Origin: Rikenellaceae bacterium
Lineage (GTDB): Bacteria > Bacteroidota > Bacteroidia > Bacteroidales > Rikenellaceae
Length of the DNA stretch: 64,000 bases
Direction: 5' to 3'
NCBI GenBank assembly: GCA_017442365.1
Contig: JAFRZW010000002.1
Coordinates: 271,159-335,158 of the forward strand
Part shown: positions 25,690 to 33,670 of the stretch, in pieces
Numbering within the stretch: the first letter of the stretch is position 1
How the letters are laid out: each line of letters starts with the position of its first letter
Made by a program: the position numbers and the translations under genes
Notes under the pieces: generated by a model
The model's input: the letters and a program-made list of their open reading frames with translations, nothing else
What the model was told of the DNA's origin: nothing
Databases searched by the model: none

Positions 25690-25986
25690 TTACTTAGCCC
25701 ACTTGTCCTTATGCTTTTCGATCTGCTTTTTCAAGGCGTCAATCGATTGATCAACAGCCTCTTCGAACGTCTCACAACGGCTTTCCGCTACTAACTTGTC
25801 GCCCGGCATCTGCACCGTAATTACTGCGACTTTGTTTCCGCGATCATTGTCTTTGTCGAGTTTCAGGATCACGTCGGCCGAGGTGGCACGCTCTGCAAAA
25901 CGATCGAGTTTCGACATCTTTTTCTCTACAAATTCGACCAACTTCTTGTCGGCATCGAATTTCACGGATTGAATCTGTACGTTCAT
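25690..25986 (-). CDS. hpf: Ribosome hibernation-promoting factor (short form)
   Basis: A 98-aa HPF/RaiA (YfiA) family protein that binds the 30S decoding region and silences ribosomes in slow growth. It begins MNVQIQSVKFDADKKLVEFVEKK with the family's beta-alpha-beta-beta-beta-alpha layout, ending in a basic helix DALKKQIEKHKDKWAK. The C-terminal dimerisation domain of long HPF is absent. Unusually for Bacteroidetes, a good Shine-Dalgarno AGGAGG (25994-25999) lies 7 bases before the ATG. It follows the Xer recombinase on the same strand with a gap of about 70 bases. Confidence 0.93.
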   Translation of the reverse strand: MNVQIQSVKFDADKKLVEFVEKKMSKLDRFAERATSADVILKLDKDNDRGNKVAVITVQMPGDKLVAESRCETFEEAVDQSIDALKKQIEKHKDKWAK

Positions 25987-26057
25987 AATTAATCCTCCTA
26001 ATTACGTTTATATTAAAGCGATTTGGCCTTCATCACGAAGCCCTCGTCGCAAGGTTG

Positions 26058-27056
26058 CTATTTGTTTTGCTTCTCCGCAAAATGTTTCTGCTCAGCGACT
26101 TTCTCTGTACGCCCTCGCTGATGTGGGTGTGCCGTGTTGTATGCGCGGCGAACGGCGGCGATGCTGGTGTGGGTGTATCGCTGCGTAGTTGACAGCGACG
26201 AGTGCCCCAAAAGCGACTGTATCTCACGAATGTCGGCACCACCATCGAGCAAGTGCGTCGCAAAGGTATGTCGCAACACGTGCGGACTCTTGCGTCCTCG
26301 TATGCCGTACGCTTCTAACTCGTTGTGAATGACGCGATAAAGCGTCGAGTACGAAATACGCTTACCTTTCAGTGTTAAAAATAGTGCTTTTTGGTCAGAA
26401 ATGCAAATATTTTGCCCCGAAATTGCAGCGATGTAGTCCAAAATTTTTTCGCGGACGATCTCGATGATCGGCACAATACGATCTTTGTCGCCTTTACCGC
26501 GCACGCGCAACGACGTGAAATCGCCCGAAAAATGGTCGCGGTCGATGCCTATAAGCTCCGACGCTCGCAATCCTGTGGTGTAGAACATCAACAAAATGAG
26601 CGAGTTGCGCGCCTGCTCGAAATCTTCGCTGCTGCAACGCACTTCGCTATCCGTGGCGATATCCTTCATTCGTGTATTCGAGATCACCGTTGGCAGGCGT
26701 TTGGGTGTTGTGAGTTTTGCGATGCCGACAAAGGGGTTGCTTGTGCACAGATTTTCGCGGCGTAACCACGCATAAAAGGTGCGTATCGAGGCCAAAGTGC
26801 GGTTGATCGTAGCTGCCGAGAGCGCCTCGCCGCGCGCCGAACGGTGGAGCGTGCTCTCGTCCTCGCGGGGTTTGCGCGAGAGCGATTCGATCCACTCGCT
26901 CAGATCGTTACGTGTTATCGTGCCGGGGTCGAACTCCTGCTCGCCGTCGCGCGTTACGTAGGCAACAAACTGCTCCACGTCGCGTCGATAGTTTCGGACG
27001 GTGAGTGGCGACAGACGTCGCTCGACGGTGATATATTCGACAAAACGGTTGATCAT
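26058..27056 (-). CDS. Tyrosine recombinase XerC/XerD
   Basis: A 332-aa site-specific recombinase of the chromosome-dimer-resolution type. I start it at 27056 (MINRFVEYITVERRLSPLTVRNYRRDVEQF), 24 bases after a TAACTTTG promoter box. An in-frame upstream frame from 27209 would overlap the divergent RNA gene. The N-terminal SAM-like core-binding domain is at about 1-110. The catalytic residues are Arg in TTGLRASELIG, Lys in RVRGKGDKDR, His/Arg in HVLRHTFATHLLDGG, the second His in SLLGHSSL and Tyr in TTQRYTH. Whether it is XerC or XerD cannot be decided from sequence alone. Its position beside hpf and a ~195-nt RNA gene looks chromosomal, not mobile. Confidence 0.92.
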   Translation of the reverse strand: MINRFVEYITVERRLSPLTVRNYRRDVEQFVAYVTRDGEQEFDPGTITRNDLSEWIESLSRKPREDESTLHRSARGEALSAATINRTLASIRTFYAWLRRENLCTSNPFVGIAKLTTPKRLPTVISNTRMKDIATDSEVRCSSEDFEQARNSLILLMFYTTGLRASELIGIDRDHFSGDFTSLRVRGKGDKDRIVPIIEIVREKILDYIAAISGQNICISDQKALFLTLKGKRISYSTLYRVIHNELEAYGIRGRKSPHVLRHTFATHLLDGGADIREIQSLLGHSSLSTTQRYTHTSIAAVRRAYNTAHPHQRGRTEKVAEQKHFAEKQNK

Positions 27057-27079
27057 CGCGCGTGCAGTTTGCGTACTGA

Positions 27080-27087
27080 CAAAGTTA
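27080..27087 (-). promoter_or_regulatory. -7 box of the Xer gene
   Basis: TAACTTTG on the minus strand lies 24 bases upstream of the start codon at 27056. Confidence 0.6.
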
Positions 27088-27140
27088 CAAATTTCTACTA
27101 AATAATAGGTAGATTTATATGTGCATTGAAAAATAATTTG

Positions 27141-27148
27141 TATATTTG
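27141..27148 (+). promoter_or_regulatory. -7 box for the structured RNA
   Basis: TATATTTG predicts a transcript starting at about 27154, immediately before the closing stem of the RNA. The -33 element is weak. Confidence 0.6.
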
Positions 27149-27153
27149 TGATA

Positions 27154-27350
27154 GCATTGCGGAATACGTAATGTTTATAGATGGCATTTAGGGCTATTGT
27201 TGTTGTCAAGTAAAACGACCAAATAAATTACTACGAACAGACAATAGGCACATTAAATGCCCACGCCTTATGGCGTGGGTGTGCTTATGTTCGTATGGGT
27301 GCTTGGTCGTACCTTCTTGACGTTAAGCATTACCCACGTTTCTTTTTTAG
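27154..27350 (+). ncRNA. ~195-nt long-hairpin RNA, 6S RNA-like candidate
   Basis: The transcript folds into one long interrupted hairpin. The nested pairings are GTAATG/CATTAC (27168-73 with 27328-33), extended by GAA..AC with GT..TTC; GTCAAG/CTTGAC (27205-10 with 27316-21); ACGACCAA/TTGGTCGT (27215-22 with 27303-10); TACGAAC/GTTCGTA (27232-38 with 27289-95); AGGCACA/TGTGCTT (27246-52 with 27280-86); and CCCACGCC/GGCGTGGG around a TTAT loop (27260-79). A large asymmetric bubble (27174-27204) interrupts the stem. A T6 run at 27343-27348 ends it. Size, single-rod shape, central bubble, own promoter and terminator resemble 6S RNA, the RNA polymerase-binding regulator. Structured RNA is well supported by nested pairing; the 6S name is inference. 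Confidence 0.6.
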
Positions 27351-27361
27351 GTATATCTCTG

Positions 27362-27430
27362 ATTTAAGTTAAACGGTTGCTGTCTAATAGCAATGAAACT
27401 TATTAATTCAAACTATTGTTTAACTTAAAT
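27362..27430. repeat. 69-bp palindromic element before the AT-rich lipoprotein gene
   Basis: A perfect 13-bp inverted repeat, ATTTAAGTTAAAC (27362-27374) and GTTTAACTTAAAT (27418-27430), flanks a smaller hairpin (TTGCT/AGCAA). It ends 11 bases before the ATG at 27442. It may be a leader hairpin controlling that gene, an operator, or the footprint of a small mobile element. Confidence 0.55.
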
Positions 27431-27441
27431 TTCAAAGTATT

Positions 27442-28548
27442 ATGAAAAAACTATTCTATGCAAGCTTGTTAGTCACATTACTATCATCTTGCGATAATCT
27501 CCATAATATTGAACAAGAAGAATATTATGATTATGCGTTTATTGATATGAATGATTATCCTGATTGGCAGGAAGGTGTCATCACAAAAGATGATTTGTTT
27601 ATGCTAGTTCGTGAGGATATATCTGCAGATGAAATAGTTACCTATGTTAATATGATTAACTCAGATGACAAAGGTGTAGTTATGTATTTTGATATGAATA
27701 TGGAATTAAAGGCTTTTGTTACGGAGCAATTTGTGTGTAATGTGCATTGGACTGGATATGAAAATGCAGATATCCAAATTATTACAAAATCTGGAGAAAG
27801 TACTTATATGTCAGGTGTTTATATTCCATATGTTCAAAAGGAAGAAACGAGAGCCTTTCCATTAGTGGCTGTGTTATGGGGAGCTGTGAGAGGATTAATG
27901 GCAATACTGACCATTGAAGATGCTGTAAGCCTTACTAATAATGTACTTTCCAATGACTTTAAAGAAGCAGGATGGGATTTGGTACAACTACTTACCGGAG
28001 GAGTGGTAAGAAAAGCAAGGCTTGCTGTGCAATTACGTACTGATCTGACCACTGAAGCTTTAGATGCATTAAGAAAAAAACTCCAAGAGGAACCCTCAAT
28101 AACTATTGCAAATCTTTCTATTGGAATAACAGAATCCATAGATGATGGGAACTGGGATCGACGTATAAATTATACCATTACATTAAAGATTAAAGGCGGA
28201 TTATTAATGACTGGTGTGTATCCCTATTATGTCGGTAATTGGACAAGACCAACAGACCCTGCGATTGCTATAGATTGGTATAATCGCCCTATGCCGCAAA
28301 GGGTAAATTATTCTTCTAAGAGTAAACCGCATACTGCATATATCTATTATAGTGCAATGACAAATGAAGGAGAAGAGATTAAATCCTCCAATTATTTAGT
28401 ATTTGATTTTAATGGAAATGTATGTAACATTTCTCTATCAAGTAGTCCTAATGTTATATACTCAGTAAATAGTAGTCAAGTCTCATCTGTAGATACAGCA
28501 CTTGCTTCCCCAGTTTTGTTTGAAGAACGACCTTTGACATACAACTAG
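27442..28548 (+). CDS. AT-rich orphan lipoprotein
   Basis: A 368-aa protein I do not recognise. A lipoprotein signal (MKKLFYASLLVTLLSSCDN, Cys17) is followed by an acidic, Tyr-rich stretch. A long hydrophobic segment at about 135-165 (FPLVAVLWGAVRGLMAILTI) could insert into a membrane. The C-terminal half is strand-rich with Asn/Ser/Tyr and ends LFEERPLTYN. Codon usage is strikingly AT-rich (TTA, AAT, ATA, AGA common), unlike all neighbours except the terminal integrase, which suggests recent transfer. It is alone between a structured RNA and a gene-poor patch. A surface or colicin/immunity-like role is possible, but nothing in the sequence proves one. Confidence 0.8.
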   Translation: MKKLFYASLLVTLLSSCDNLHNIEQEEYYDYAFIDMNDYPDWQEGVITKDDLFMLVREDISADEIVTYVNMINSDDKGVVMYFDMNMELKAFVTEQFVCNVHWTGYENADIQIITKSGESTYMSGVYIPYVQKEETRAFPLVAVLWGAVRGLMAILTIEDAVSLTNNVLSNDFKEAGWDLVQLLTGGVVRKARLAVQLRTDLTTEALDALRKKLQEEPSITIANLSIGITESIDDGNWDRRINYTITLKIKGGLLMTGVYPYYVGNWTRPTDPAIAIDWYNRPMPQRVNYSSKSKPHTAYIYYSAMTNEGEEIKSSNYLVFDFNGNVCNISLSSSPNVIYSVNSSQVSSVDTALASPVLFEERPLTYN

Positions 28549-28787
28549 TCTTATTGCAACGACGAATTTAATCCGCTGTTGTATTGAGGATACTACTCAC
28601 TAATTCTTTTCGCCATTGATCAGTTTATTAGAACATAAGTCGTACGTAAACGCATTATTCTGTACCTAAGTCGTCGGTGGCTCTTATTACAACGTATTAA
28701 TTAACAAAAGGCGGGAGGGTATCTCGCGACAGCCTCCCGTCTTCAAGGGATTTTCACCCTTAAAACTACTAACCCAAACTTAAATAA
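28549..28787. other. Gene-poor AT-rich patch with hairpins
   Basis: Low-GC DNA following the orphan lipoprotein. The octamer TAAGTCGT occurs twice (around 28638 and 28668). A stem GGCGGGAGG/CCTCCCGtC at about 28710-28741 could terminate transcription, and a short AAGGG/CCCTT hairpin follows. An AT-rich start-like context leads into the small frame at 28788. Confidence 0.5.
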
Positions 28788-28958
28788 ATGAAGAAACCTT
28801 TTGTCGCGGCACGGCTGGTACCGCAACATCGATTACTTTCGCAAATCGCGTGCCAGCCTGCTCGCCACTACCGAAAAATTACACTCCCCACGACTTTTAC
28901 GACTTTTTGCACGAGATTTGCGACGGAAACATCGAACTTCAAAAATCTGTTTTTATGA
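28788..28958 (+). pseudogene. Short 56-codon frame, likely gene remnant or leader ORF
   Basis: A frame with ATG at 28788 in a typical Bacteroidales start context (aaacttaaataaATGAAGAAACC) encodes MKKPFVAARLVPQHRLLSQ and about 37 more residues without domain signature. It looks like the start of a secreted protein joined to unrelated sequence, so a decayed gene start is the best guess. Its TGA overlaps the PepSY gene start as ATGA, so it could alternatively be a translationally coupled leader. Confidence 0.3.
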
Positions 28959-29383
28959 AACGTTTTATTTTATCGGTCATTGTGGCACTCTTTGCGGTGG
29001 CAGCAATGGCACACGACAAGATGATTCCTTATGTCGAACTGCCGCAGAAGGCTCGCACGTTTATCGAGAGTAATTTCGACCGCAGCAAGGTGGTGGCGAT
29101 AACCGAGGAGTGCGATCGACGCACTGAGTATGAGGTGCGTATGTCCGACGGCACGAAGGTCGAATTTGACGGCAATGGCGAGTGGACAAAGGTGAGTGTG
29201 GGGCAGGGGACTGTGCCTGTGGCATTGGTGCCCGAGGCGATTGCCAAGCAGGTGGCGACCAGCTACCCCAATGCGACAATCGTGCAGATCGAAAAACGCG
29301 GTACGGGATACGAAATCGAGCTCTCGGACGACCGCGAGATGTTGTTCGATGCAGCAGGCAACGTAGTGAAGATTGATGATTAA
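28955..29383 (+). CDS. PepSY-like (DUF2874) secreted protein
   Basis: A 142-aa periplasmic protein with a Sec signal (MKRFILSVIVALFAVAAMA). Two PepSY-like beta-alpha-beta repeats follow. The first runs PQKARTFIESNFDRSKVVAI and then YEVRMSDGTKVEFDGNGEW; the second runs VPEAIAKQVATSYPNATIVQ and then YEIELSDDREMLFDAAGNVV. This repeat layout is characteristic of the Bacteroidetes PepSY-like/DUF2874 family, thought to act as inhibitors or binding proteins in the periplasm; the exact role is unknown. The start at 28955 is chosen for the signal peptide. A strong bidirectional terminator follows. Confidence 0.88.
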   Translation: MKRFILSVIVALFAVAAMAHDKMIPYVELPQKARTFIESNFDRSKVVAITEECDRRTEYEVRMSDGTKVEFDGNGEWTKVSVGQGTVPVALVPEAIAKQVATSYPNATIVQIEKRGTGYEIELSDDREMLFDAAGNVVKIDD

Positions 29384-29385
29384 AC

Positions 29386-29420
29386 CAAGATCCGCGCTCC
29401 AAATCGGGGCGCGGATCTTA
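29386..29420 (+). terminator. Bidirectional terminator between the PepSY gene and rnhB
   Basis: AAGATCCGCGCtCC pairs with GGgGCGCGGATCTT around a short loop, with T-rich flank on the plus strand. It is shared by convergent genes. Confidence 0.88.
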
Positions 29421-29438
29421 GTTTTGCCTATTTGCGGG

Positions 29439-30074
29439 TTAGAACAGCTCCAACTGTCCTGCCGTATGGTTGAACGTCAGACGGTGGTAGGGCGAGAGTC
29501 CGTATCGGGCGATTGCCTCGCGGTGGTCGCGGGTGGGGTAGCCCTTATTTTTCGCCCAGCCATATTCGGGAAATTCGGCCGCAATGCGACGCATATATTC
29601 GTCGCGGTGGGTCTTTGCTAACACCGAAGCTGCGGCAATGTTGGCATACTTGCCATCGCCCTTAACAACGCACTCGAAGGGCTGTGTCAGCGTGGTGTAG
29701 AAACGGTTGCCGTCGATCGCCAAGAATTGCGGTTGCGGGTCTAAACGCTTAACCGCCATCGTCATACCCTCGAACGATGCGTGCAGAATATTGATCTGGT
29801 CGATTCGCTCGGCCGTAACCTCCTCGACCGCCCACGCGATGGCCTCACGTTCGATCACCTCGCGCAGCAGATCGCGGTTGCGCTCGCTCATCTGCTTCGA
29901 ATCGTTGAGCAGAGGGTGGCTGAAATCGGGTGGCAAAATCACCGCCGCCGCAAAGACCGAGCCTGCCAAGCAGCCACGTCCCGCCTCGTCGCAACCCGCC
30001 TCGATCAACTCGCGCTGAAACGAGGTGGCAAGCAACGTCGGCACTCGCTTCGATTTCGTCCCCTTGTCCGCCAT
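29439..30074 (-). CDS. rnhB: Ribonuclease HII
   Basis: A 211-aa cytoplasmic enzyme that incises RNA-DNA hybrids at single ribonucleotides. The catalytic motif IEAGCDEAGRGCLAGSVFAAA carries the Asp-Glu pair. Further metal ligands are in QFLAIDGNRF and the late Asp in THRDEYMRRIA. The C-terminal motif (GYPTRDHREAIARYGLSPYH) is typical. There is a basic N-terminal extension (ADKGTKSKRVPTL). It begins two bases after the pth stop, in the rplY-pth-rnhB operon, and is preceded by an ATACCTATA-type AT block that lies within the pth 3' end. Confidence 0.95.
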   Translation of the reverse strand: MADKGTKSKRVPTLLATSFQRELIEAGCDEAGRGCLAGSVFAAAVILPPDFSHPLLNDSKQMSERNRDLLREVIEREAIAWAVEEVTAERIDQINILHASFEGMTMAVKRLDPQPQFLAIDGNRFYTTLTQPFECVVKGDGKYANIAAASVLAKTHRDEYMRRIAAEFPEYGWAKNKGYPTRDHREAIARYGLSPYHRLTFNHTAGQLELF

Positions 30075-30076
30075 CT

Positions 30077-30640
30077 CTACTTTTTATTATAGGTATTCAT
30101 CGTCATTGCTGCGCCCACCGAAACGAACGAGCGAATGGCATCGACTGCCACCTTCACGCGCTCGGGCATCGCCTTGCGCTCCTCGTCGGTCCACTTGCCC
30201 AACACGTAATCGACCTGAAAGCCCTGCGGGAAGTCGCCACCAATGCCGAAACGGATACGCGAATAGTTGTTGTGTCCGAGCAGTTCGTTGATGTTTTTCA
30301 GTCCGTTGTGTCCGCCGTCGCTGCCCTTGGTGCGCATACGCAGCTGTCCAAACGGCAGCGCGATGTCATCGACAATGACGAGCAGGTTCTCGATGGGGAT
30401 CTTCTCGGCGTCCAACCAATAGCGCACCGCCTTACCGCTCAAATTCATATAGGTCGAAGGTTTGAGCAGAATGAGCTGACGGCCACGATGTCGGCACTCG
30501 GCCACCGCGCCGTAACGTGCCGAACTAAAAACAGCACTGGACGCCTCAGCTAAGGCGTCCAGTACTTTGAAACCAATGTTGTGGCGGGTTTCGGCGTACT
30601 CGGCACCGATATTTCCCAGTCCTACAATCAGATATTTCAA
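30077..30640 (-). CDS. pth: Peptidyl-tRNA hydrolase
   Basis: A 187-aa enzyme releasing tRNA from prematurely dropped peptidyl-tRNA. The signature [28 protein letters not shown] contains the catalytic His. [18 protein letters not shown] and the [29 protein letters not shown] region complete the active site. Full length. It lies between rplY and rnhB on the minus strand. Confidence 0.96.
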   Translation of the reverse strand: MKYLIVGLGNIGAEYAETRHNIGFKVLDALAEASSAVFSSARYGAVAECRHRGRQLILLKPSTYMNLSGKAVRYWLDAEKIPIENLLVIVDDIALPFGQLRMRTKGSDGGHNGLKNINELLGHNNYSRIRFGIGGDFPQGFQVDYVLGKWTDEERKAMPERVKVAVDAIRSFVSVGAAMTMNTYNKK

Positions 30641-30680
30641 CTCGACAAAAAGTTTGTTAAAGAGTTGTTGTTTCGGTTAA

Positions 30681-31262
30681 TTACTTACCGCGCTGCTGCT
30701 CAGCTGCTGCACCACGCGAAGCACGAGTTACGCGAACTGCGCAAACTGCGGTGGTAGCGGGGGTAAGCATAGCGAGGTTCTCGTACTGCAAGTCGCCAAC
30801 GAAGATCGACTTACCAACGCCGAGCGAAGTGATGTCGATAACCAACTCATCGGGCAGGTTCTCGATCATACCGCTTACGCGGATCTTACGCTTGCTCAGA
30901 ACGAGCTTACCGCCGGCCTTAACGCCCTCCGAGTTACCGGTCAGACGAACGGGAACGTCGATAGCAACGGGCTTGCCCTCCTGAACGCGGTAGAAATCGA
31001 TGTGGAGGATCTGCTCACGAACGGGGTGGAACTGTACCTCGCGCATAACGCCGATCTCCTTCTTGCCCTCGATGTCGAACTCAACGATGTACGAGTTGGG
31101 CGAGTAGATCAGGGGCTTCAAAGCCTTAGCCTCAACCGAGAAATGTACGGTCTCCTCACCGCCATAGATAGCGCAGGGTACCATCCCATCACGACGAGCA
31201 GCCTTGCTCGCCTTCTTGCCGAAAACATCACGCTTTACGGCTGCAATCTGAATAGTTTTCAT
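30681..31262 (-). CDS. rplY: 50S ribosomal protein L25 (Ctc/TL5 form)
   Basis: A 193-aa 5S rRNA-binding protein. The N-terminal L25 domain (MKTIQIAAVKRDVFGKKASKAARRDGMVPCAIYGG) is followed by the C-terminal TL5/Ctc beta domain (VRLTGNSEGVKAGGKLVLSKRKIRVSG...DELVIDITSLGVGKSIFVGDL). The end is Ala/Arg/Gln-rich (ASRGAAAEQQRGK) and probably flexible. It is first in the operon with pth and rnhB, as commonly seen. The promoter box TACCTTTG lies 82 bases upstream. Confidence 0.95.
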   Translation of the reverse strand: MKTIQIAAVKRDVFGKKASKAARRDGMVPCAIYGGEETVHFSVEAKALKPLIYSPNSYIVEFDIEGKKEIGVMREVQFHPVREQILHIDFYRVQEGKPVAIDVPVRLTGNSEGVKAGGKLVLSKRKIRVSGMIENLPDELVIDITSLGVGKSIFVGDLQYENLAMLTPATTAVCAVRVTRASRGAAAEQQRGK

Positions 31263-31343
31263 CTTGTGTAATAAATGTTTAAGTTACTTGGGCATCACTC
31301 AACGCTGCGGATTTTCCGCGCGTCCCATAAATGCTTGCGGGCG

Positions 31344-31351
31344 CAAAGGTA
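31344..31351 (-). promoter_or_regulatory. -7 box of the rplY operon
   Basis: TACCTTTG on the minus strand. The predicted leader is about 75 nt. Confidence 0.6.
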
Positions 31352-31428
31352 ATCAATTTTTCTCAAAGCGCAAATTTTCAGCGAGATAAATTGTGTGGGC
31401 GTGAGTTGGTGCTGAGCTGTTTAGACAG

Positions 31429-31494
31429 CAAAGCGACCACGATTGCTCGCAGTCGCTTTGTTGTGGTACCCATAGCTCCGATCAAGGAGCTATG
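31429..31494 (-). terminator. Tandem hairpins ending the 31532-33670 gene
   Basis: CATAGCTCC/GGAGCTATG with a TTGATC loop (31471-31494) is followed by CAAAGCGAC/GTCGCTTTG (31429-31460). The first is a close relative of the hairpin at 46071-46100 behind the paralogous gene. Confidence 0.7.
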
Positions 31495-31531
31495 AGCTGT
31501 GTTAACCTAACTAAAATTTATATGTATGAAT

Positions 31532-33670
31532 TTACTCCTCAGGAGCGTTCTTCAAGCAGTCGTAACGGATACAGCCTACTGCACCATTGGTGAACATTGC
31601 ATATACGTACATATAAACGCCGTTCTCCGATACCGTCATAACTACGTCCATAAGACCCGAGCCATTAGCCTTAGCGGTCATATCGCCCAAGTTCAGACTT
31701 GCAATCTGATTGAATGTGCCTACGGTTGAAATATCGTAGAGTACACCACCAGCCGTGCTCCAAGTGAAGAACGTATCGTAGATTGCAGTCAGGTACATAT
31801 TGTTGTTGAACTCCACTGCGTCAAGGCTAAGTACACCCATATTAGTATCGCAGAGCATATCGCTCTCTGCAATAACCTCATCGGTATCGCCATCAACCCA
31901 GAAAATCTTATTTACCGAATAACCTGTAATCATATAGTCCGAAGTTGCCGACGGATAGAGATAGGTTACTGCGGTGCGAGTAGGAGTTGCTGAGCCATTC
32001 TTATACTGATGCCATACGGGTTCAGCTGCTACACCATTTACCACATCGTAACGGAAGTTCGCGGTAGATGTACCACCTTCATAACCCGTTGCGATTACAG
32101 CATTGCCATAGAGGTCGCCCGATACAGCAACACGGCAAGCGTAAGTTGCAGACTCATTGTGCTCAATGAACCACTCAGGAGTGCCAGTCAAGCCCTTCAT
32201 ACGAGCCATCTTGATTGTGCCAGCCTTGAAAGTGTGGAACAAAAGGTTGCCGCAGTCGTCAGAAGCAACAGCGTAGTTCTGACCCAATACGTCGCCCAAA
32301 TCAATTGTGCCTTCTTTTTCGCCAGTCAGACCGTTCAAAATAACGGGAGCCTCGCCGTTGGCATTAACTACCAACTTGTCGCCAACAACAGCAATACTTG
32401 TTACTGCATTTGCCGTTACGCCCAAATCTGCAAGTGCGGTAGCCCACATAACTTGCTCACTGCCCGGACGAAGACCCTTCTCTTGCAGCTCAACGCCCTC
32501 AGCCTGATTTACGGTGATCACTACCTCGTTGCTCTTAGCAACCAATTTGATAGTACCCGTACGTGCTGCGCCGGTGTTAGCTGCAACGGTGATCTTAGCA
32601 ATACCCTCAACAACACTACCCGACAACCAAGCGTCAACTGGCTCAACGGTTACTGCACCGTCAGCGGTGAACGGAACGTCGTAGATAGCCTCAGCAGCCT
32701 CAGCCTCGATTACCAAGTTCTCCTCAGCAACCTCAACGAACTCGCCGATCGAAACGTTCATCGTAACAACCGAGCTCTGGTTCTCCTCGCCGAAGTAGAT
32801 CAGTGCAACCTCACCTTCCAGATCAGCGCACAGAGCGTGCTCGATCGAGGGAGCGGTGATCGACCATACAGCGTTGGTCTTATCGAACGATGCCTTCCAC
32901 TCATCGGGAGTAGTAACGATAGCCTTAACTACGCCTACTGCCTCCATCTCGAAGGTCTTGGTCTCGCCATAGCGGAAATCAGCCGACTCAACAGTCTCGC
33001 CCTTGAAGTTTACGTACAGATCGCTACGCAACTCGATCTCCAAAGTCTCGCCATTGAGGAATACGAATACAGCGGTATTGGTATCCTCGTCGATGTAAGC
33101 CTCTTTGAACAGACCGCCTGCGCCGCCCGAAGTGGTAACGGGGGTGCCGTCCTCCAACAGAACGCGCTCCCAAGTCTCGCCATTGTCGTAGCTAACCTCC
33201 CAGTAACCGGTCTCGCCCTCCATTACAACGCGCATCTTGGGGGTGTTACCCTGCTCGCCCTTAACGGGAAGACGCTTGCCATCAACCTCGATGAAGCTCG
33301 TTACGCCGTCCTTGATAACAGCCCAATAGTACTGGCCGTCCTCTTCGTCGAGCATAACGGTAACGGTTACACCGTCCTTACCAGCCTCACCGGCCTTACC
33401 GTCAGCGATTTCGATCTTCTCGCCATTGGTGAAATAGACCTCATAGCCATTTTCGCCCTTAACGATTTTCGATACATAGACATTGTTCTGCATAGCGTTG
33501 ACCAGGGTCTCTACGCCTGCAATGTCCTGATTCAGAGCTGCGATAGTCTCTTCGAGCTCAGTTACGCGGTTTTCCAGGTCGTCGATACGGTTGTTCAGGT
33601 CCGTAGGGTCGAACTCACACGCGGTGAAGAGCATTGCGACAGCAGCCACCAAATAGAAAAATTTTTTCAT
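31532..33670 (-). CDS. Surface lipoprotein with coiled-coil N-terminus (PL29/DUF4988-type) and DUF5018-related C-terminal module
   Basis: A 712-aa protein with a lipoprotein signal (MLFTACEFD, Cys18). An N-terminal coiled-coil (NNRIDDLENRVTELEETIAA) leads to a beta-rich PL29/DUF4988-like region (about 60-210). Two Ig/BACON-like domains follow (about 225-400; the second ends TGTIKLVAKSNEVVITVNQA). The C-terminal module (about 408-712, starting GLRPGSEQVMWATALADLGV and ending GAVGCIRYDC) is clearly homologous to residues 231-573 of the DUF5018-like protein at 44338. It is probably outer-membrane, surface-exposed and glycan-binding. No lyase active site is evident. It is transcribed away from the ROK gene, from a TATCTTTG promoter. 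Confidence 0.8.
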   Translation of the reverse strand: MKKFFYLVAAVAMLFTACEFDPTDLNNRIDDLENRVTELEETIAALNQDIAGVETLVNAMQNNVYVSKIVKGENGYEVYFTNGEKIEIADGKAGEAGKDGVTVTVMLDEEDGQYYWAVIKDGVTSFIEVDGKRLPVKGEQGNTPKMRVVMEGETGYWEVSYDNGETWERVLLEDGTPVTTSGGAGGLFKEAYIDEDTNTAVFVFLNGETLEIELRSDLYVNFKGETVESADFRYGETKTFEMEAVGVVKAIVTTPDEWKASFDKTNAVWSITAPSIEHALCADLEGEVALIYFGEENQSSVVTMNVSIGEFVEVAEENLVIEAEAAEAIYDVPFTADGAVTVEPVDAWLSGSVVEGIAKITVAANTGAARTGTIKLVAKSNEVVITVNQAEGVELQEKGLRPGSEQVMWATALADLGVTANAVTSIAVVGDKLVVNANGEAPVILNGLTGEKEGTIDLGDVLGQNYAVASDDCGNLLFHTFKAGTIKMARMKGLTGTPEWFIEHNESATYACRVAVSGDLYGNAVIATGYEGGTSTANFRYDVVNGVAAEPVWHQYKNGSATPTRTAVTYLYPSATSDYMITGYSVNKIFWVDGDTDEVIAESDMLCDTNMGVLSLDAVEFNNNMYLTAIYDTFFTWSTAGGVLYDISTVGTFNQIASLNLGDMTAKANGSGLMDVVMTVSENGVYMYVYAMFTNGAVGCIRYDCLKNAPEE

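Noticed and set aside
26058..27056. Xer recombinase as part of a mobile element
   Set aside because: Core XerC/D length and motifs without an arm-binding domain, next to housekeeping hpf, point to chromosome dimer resolution.
31532..33670. Assignment as an active PL29 polysaccharide lyase
   Set aside because: Only the N-terminal coiled-coil/DUF4988-like part resembles that annotation; the C-terminus is the DUF5018-related module and no lyase site is visible.
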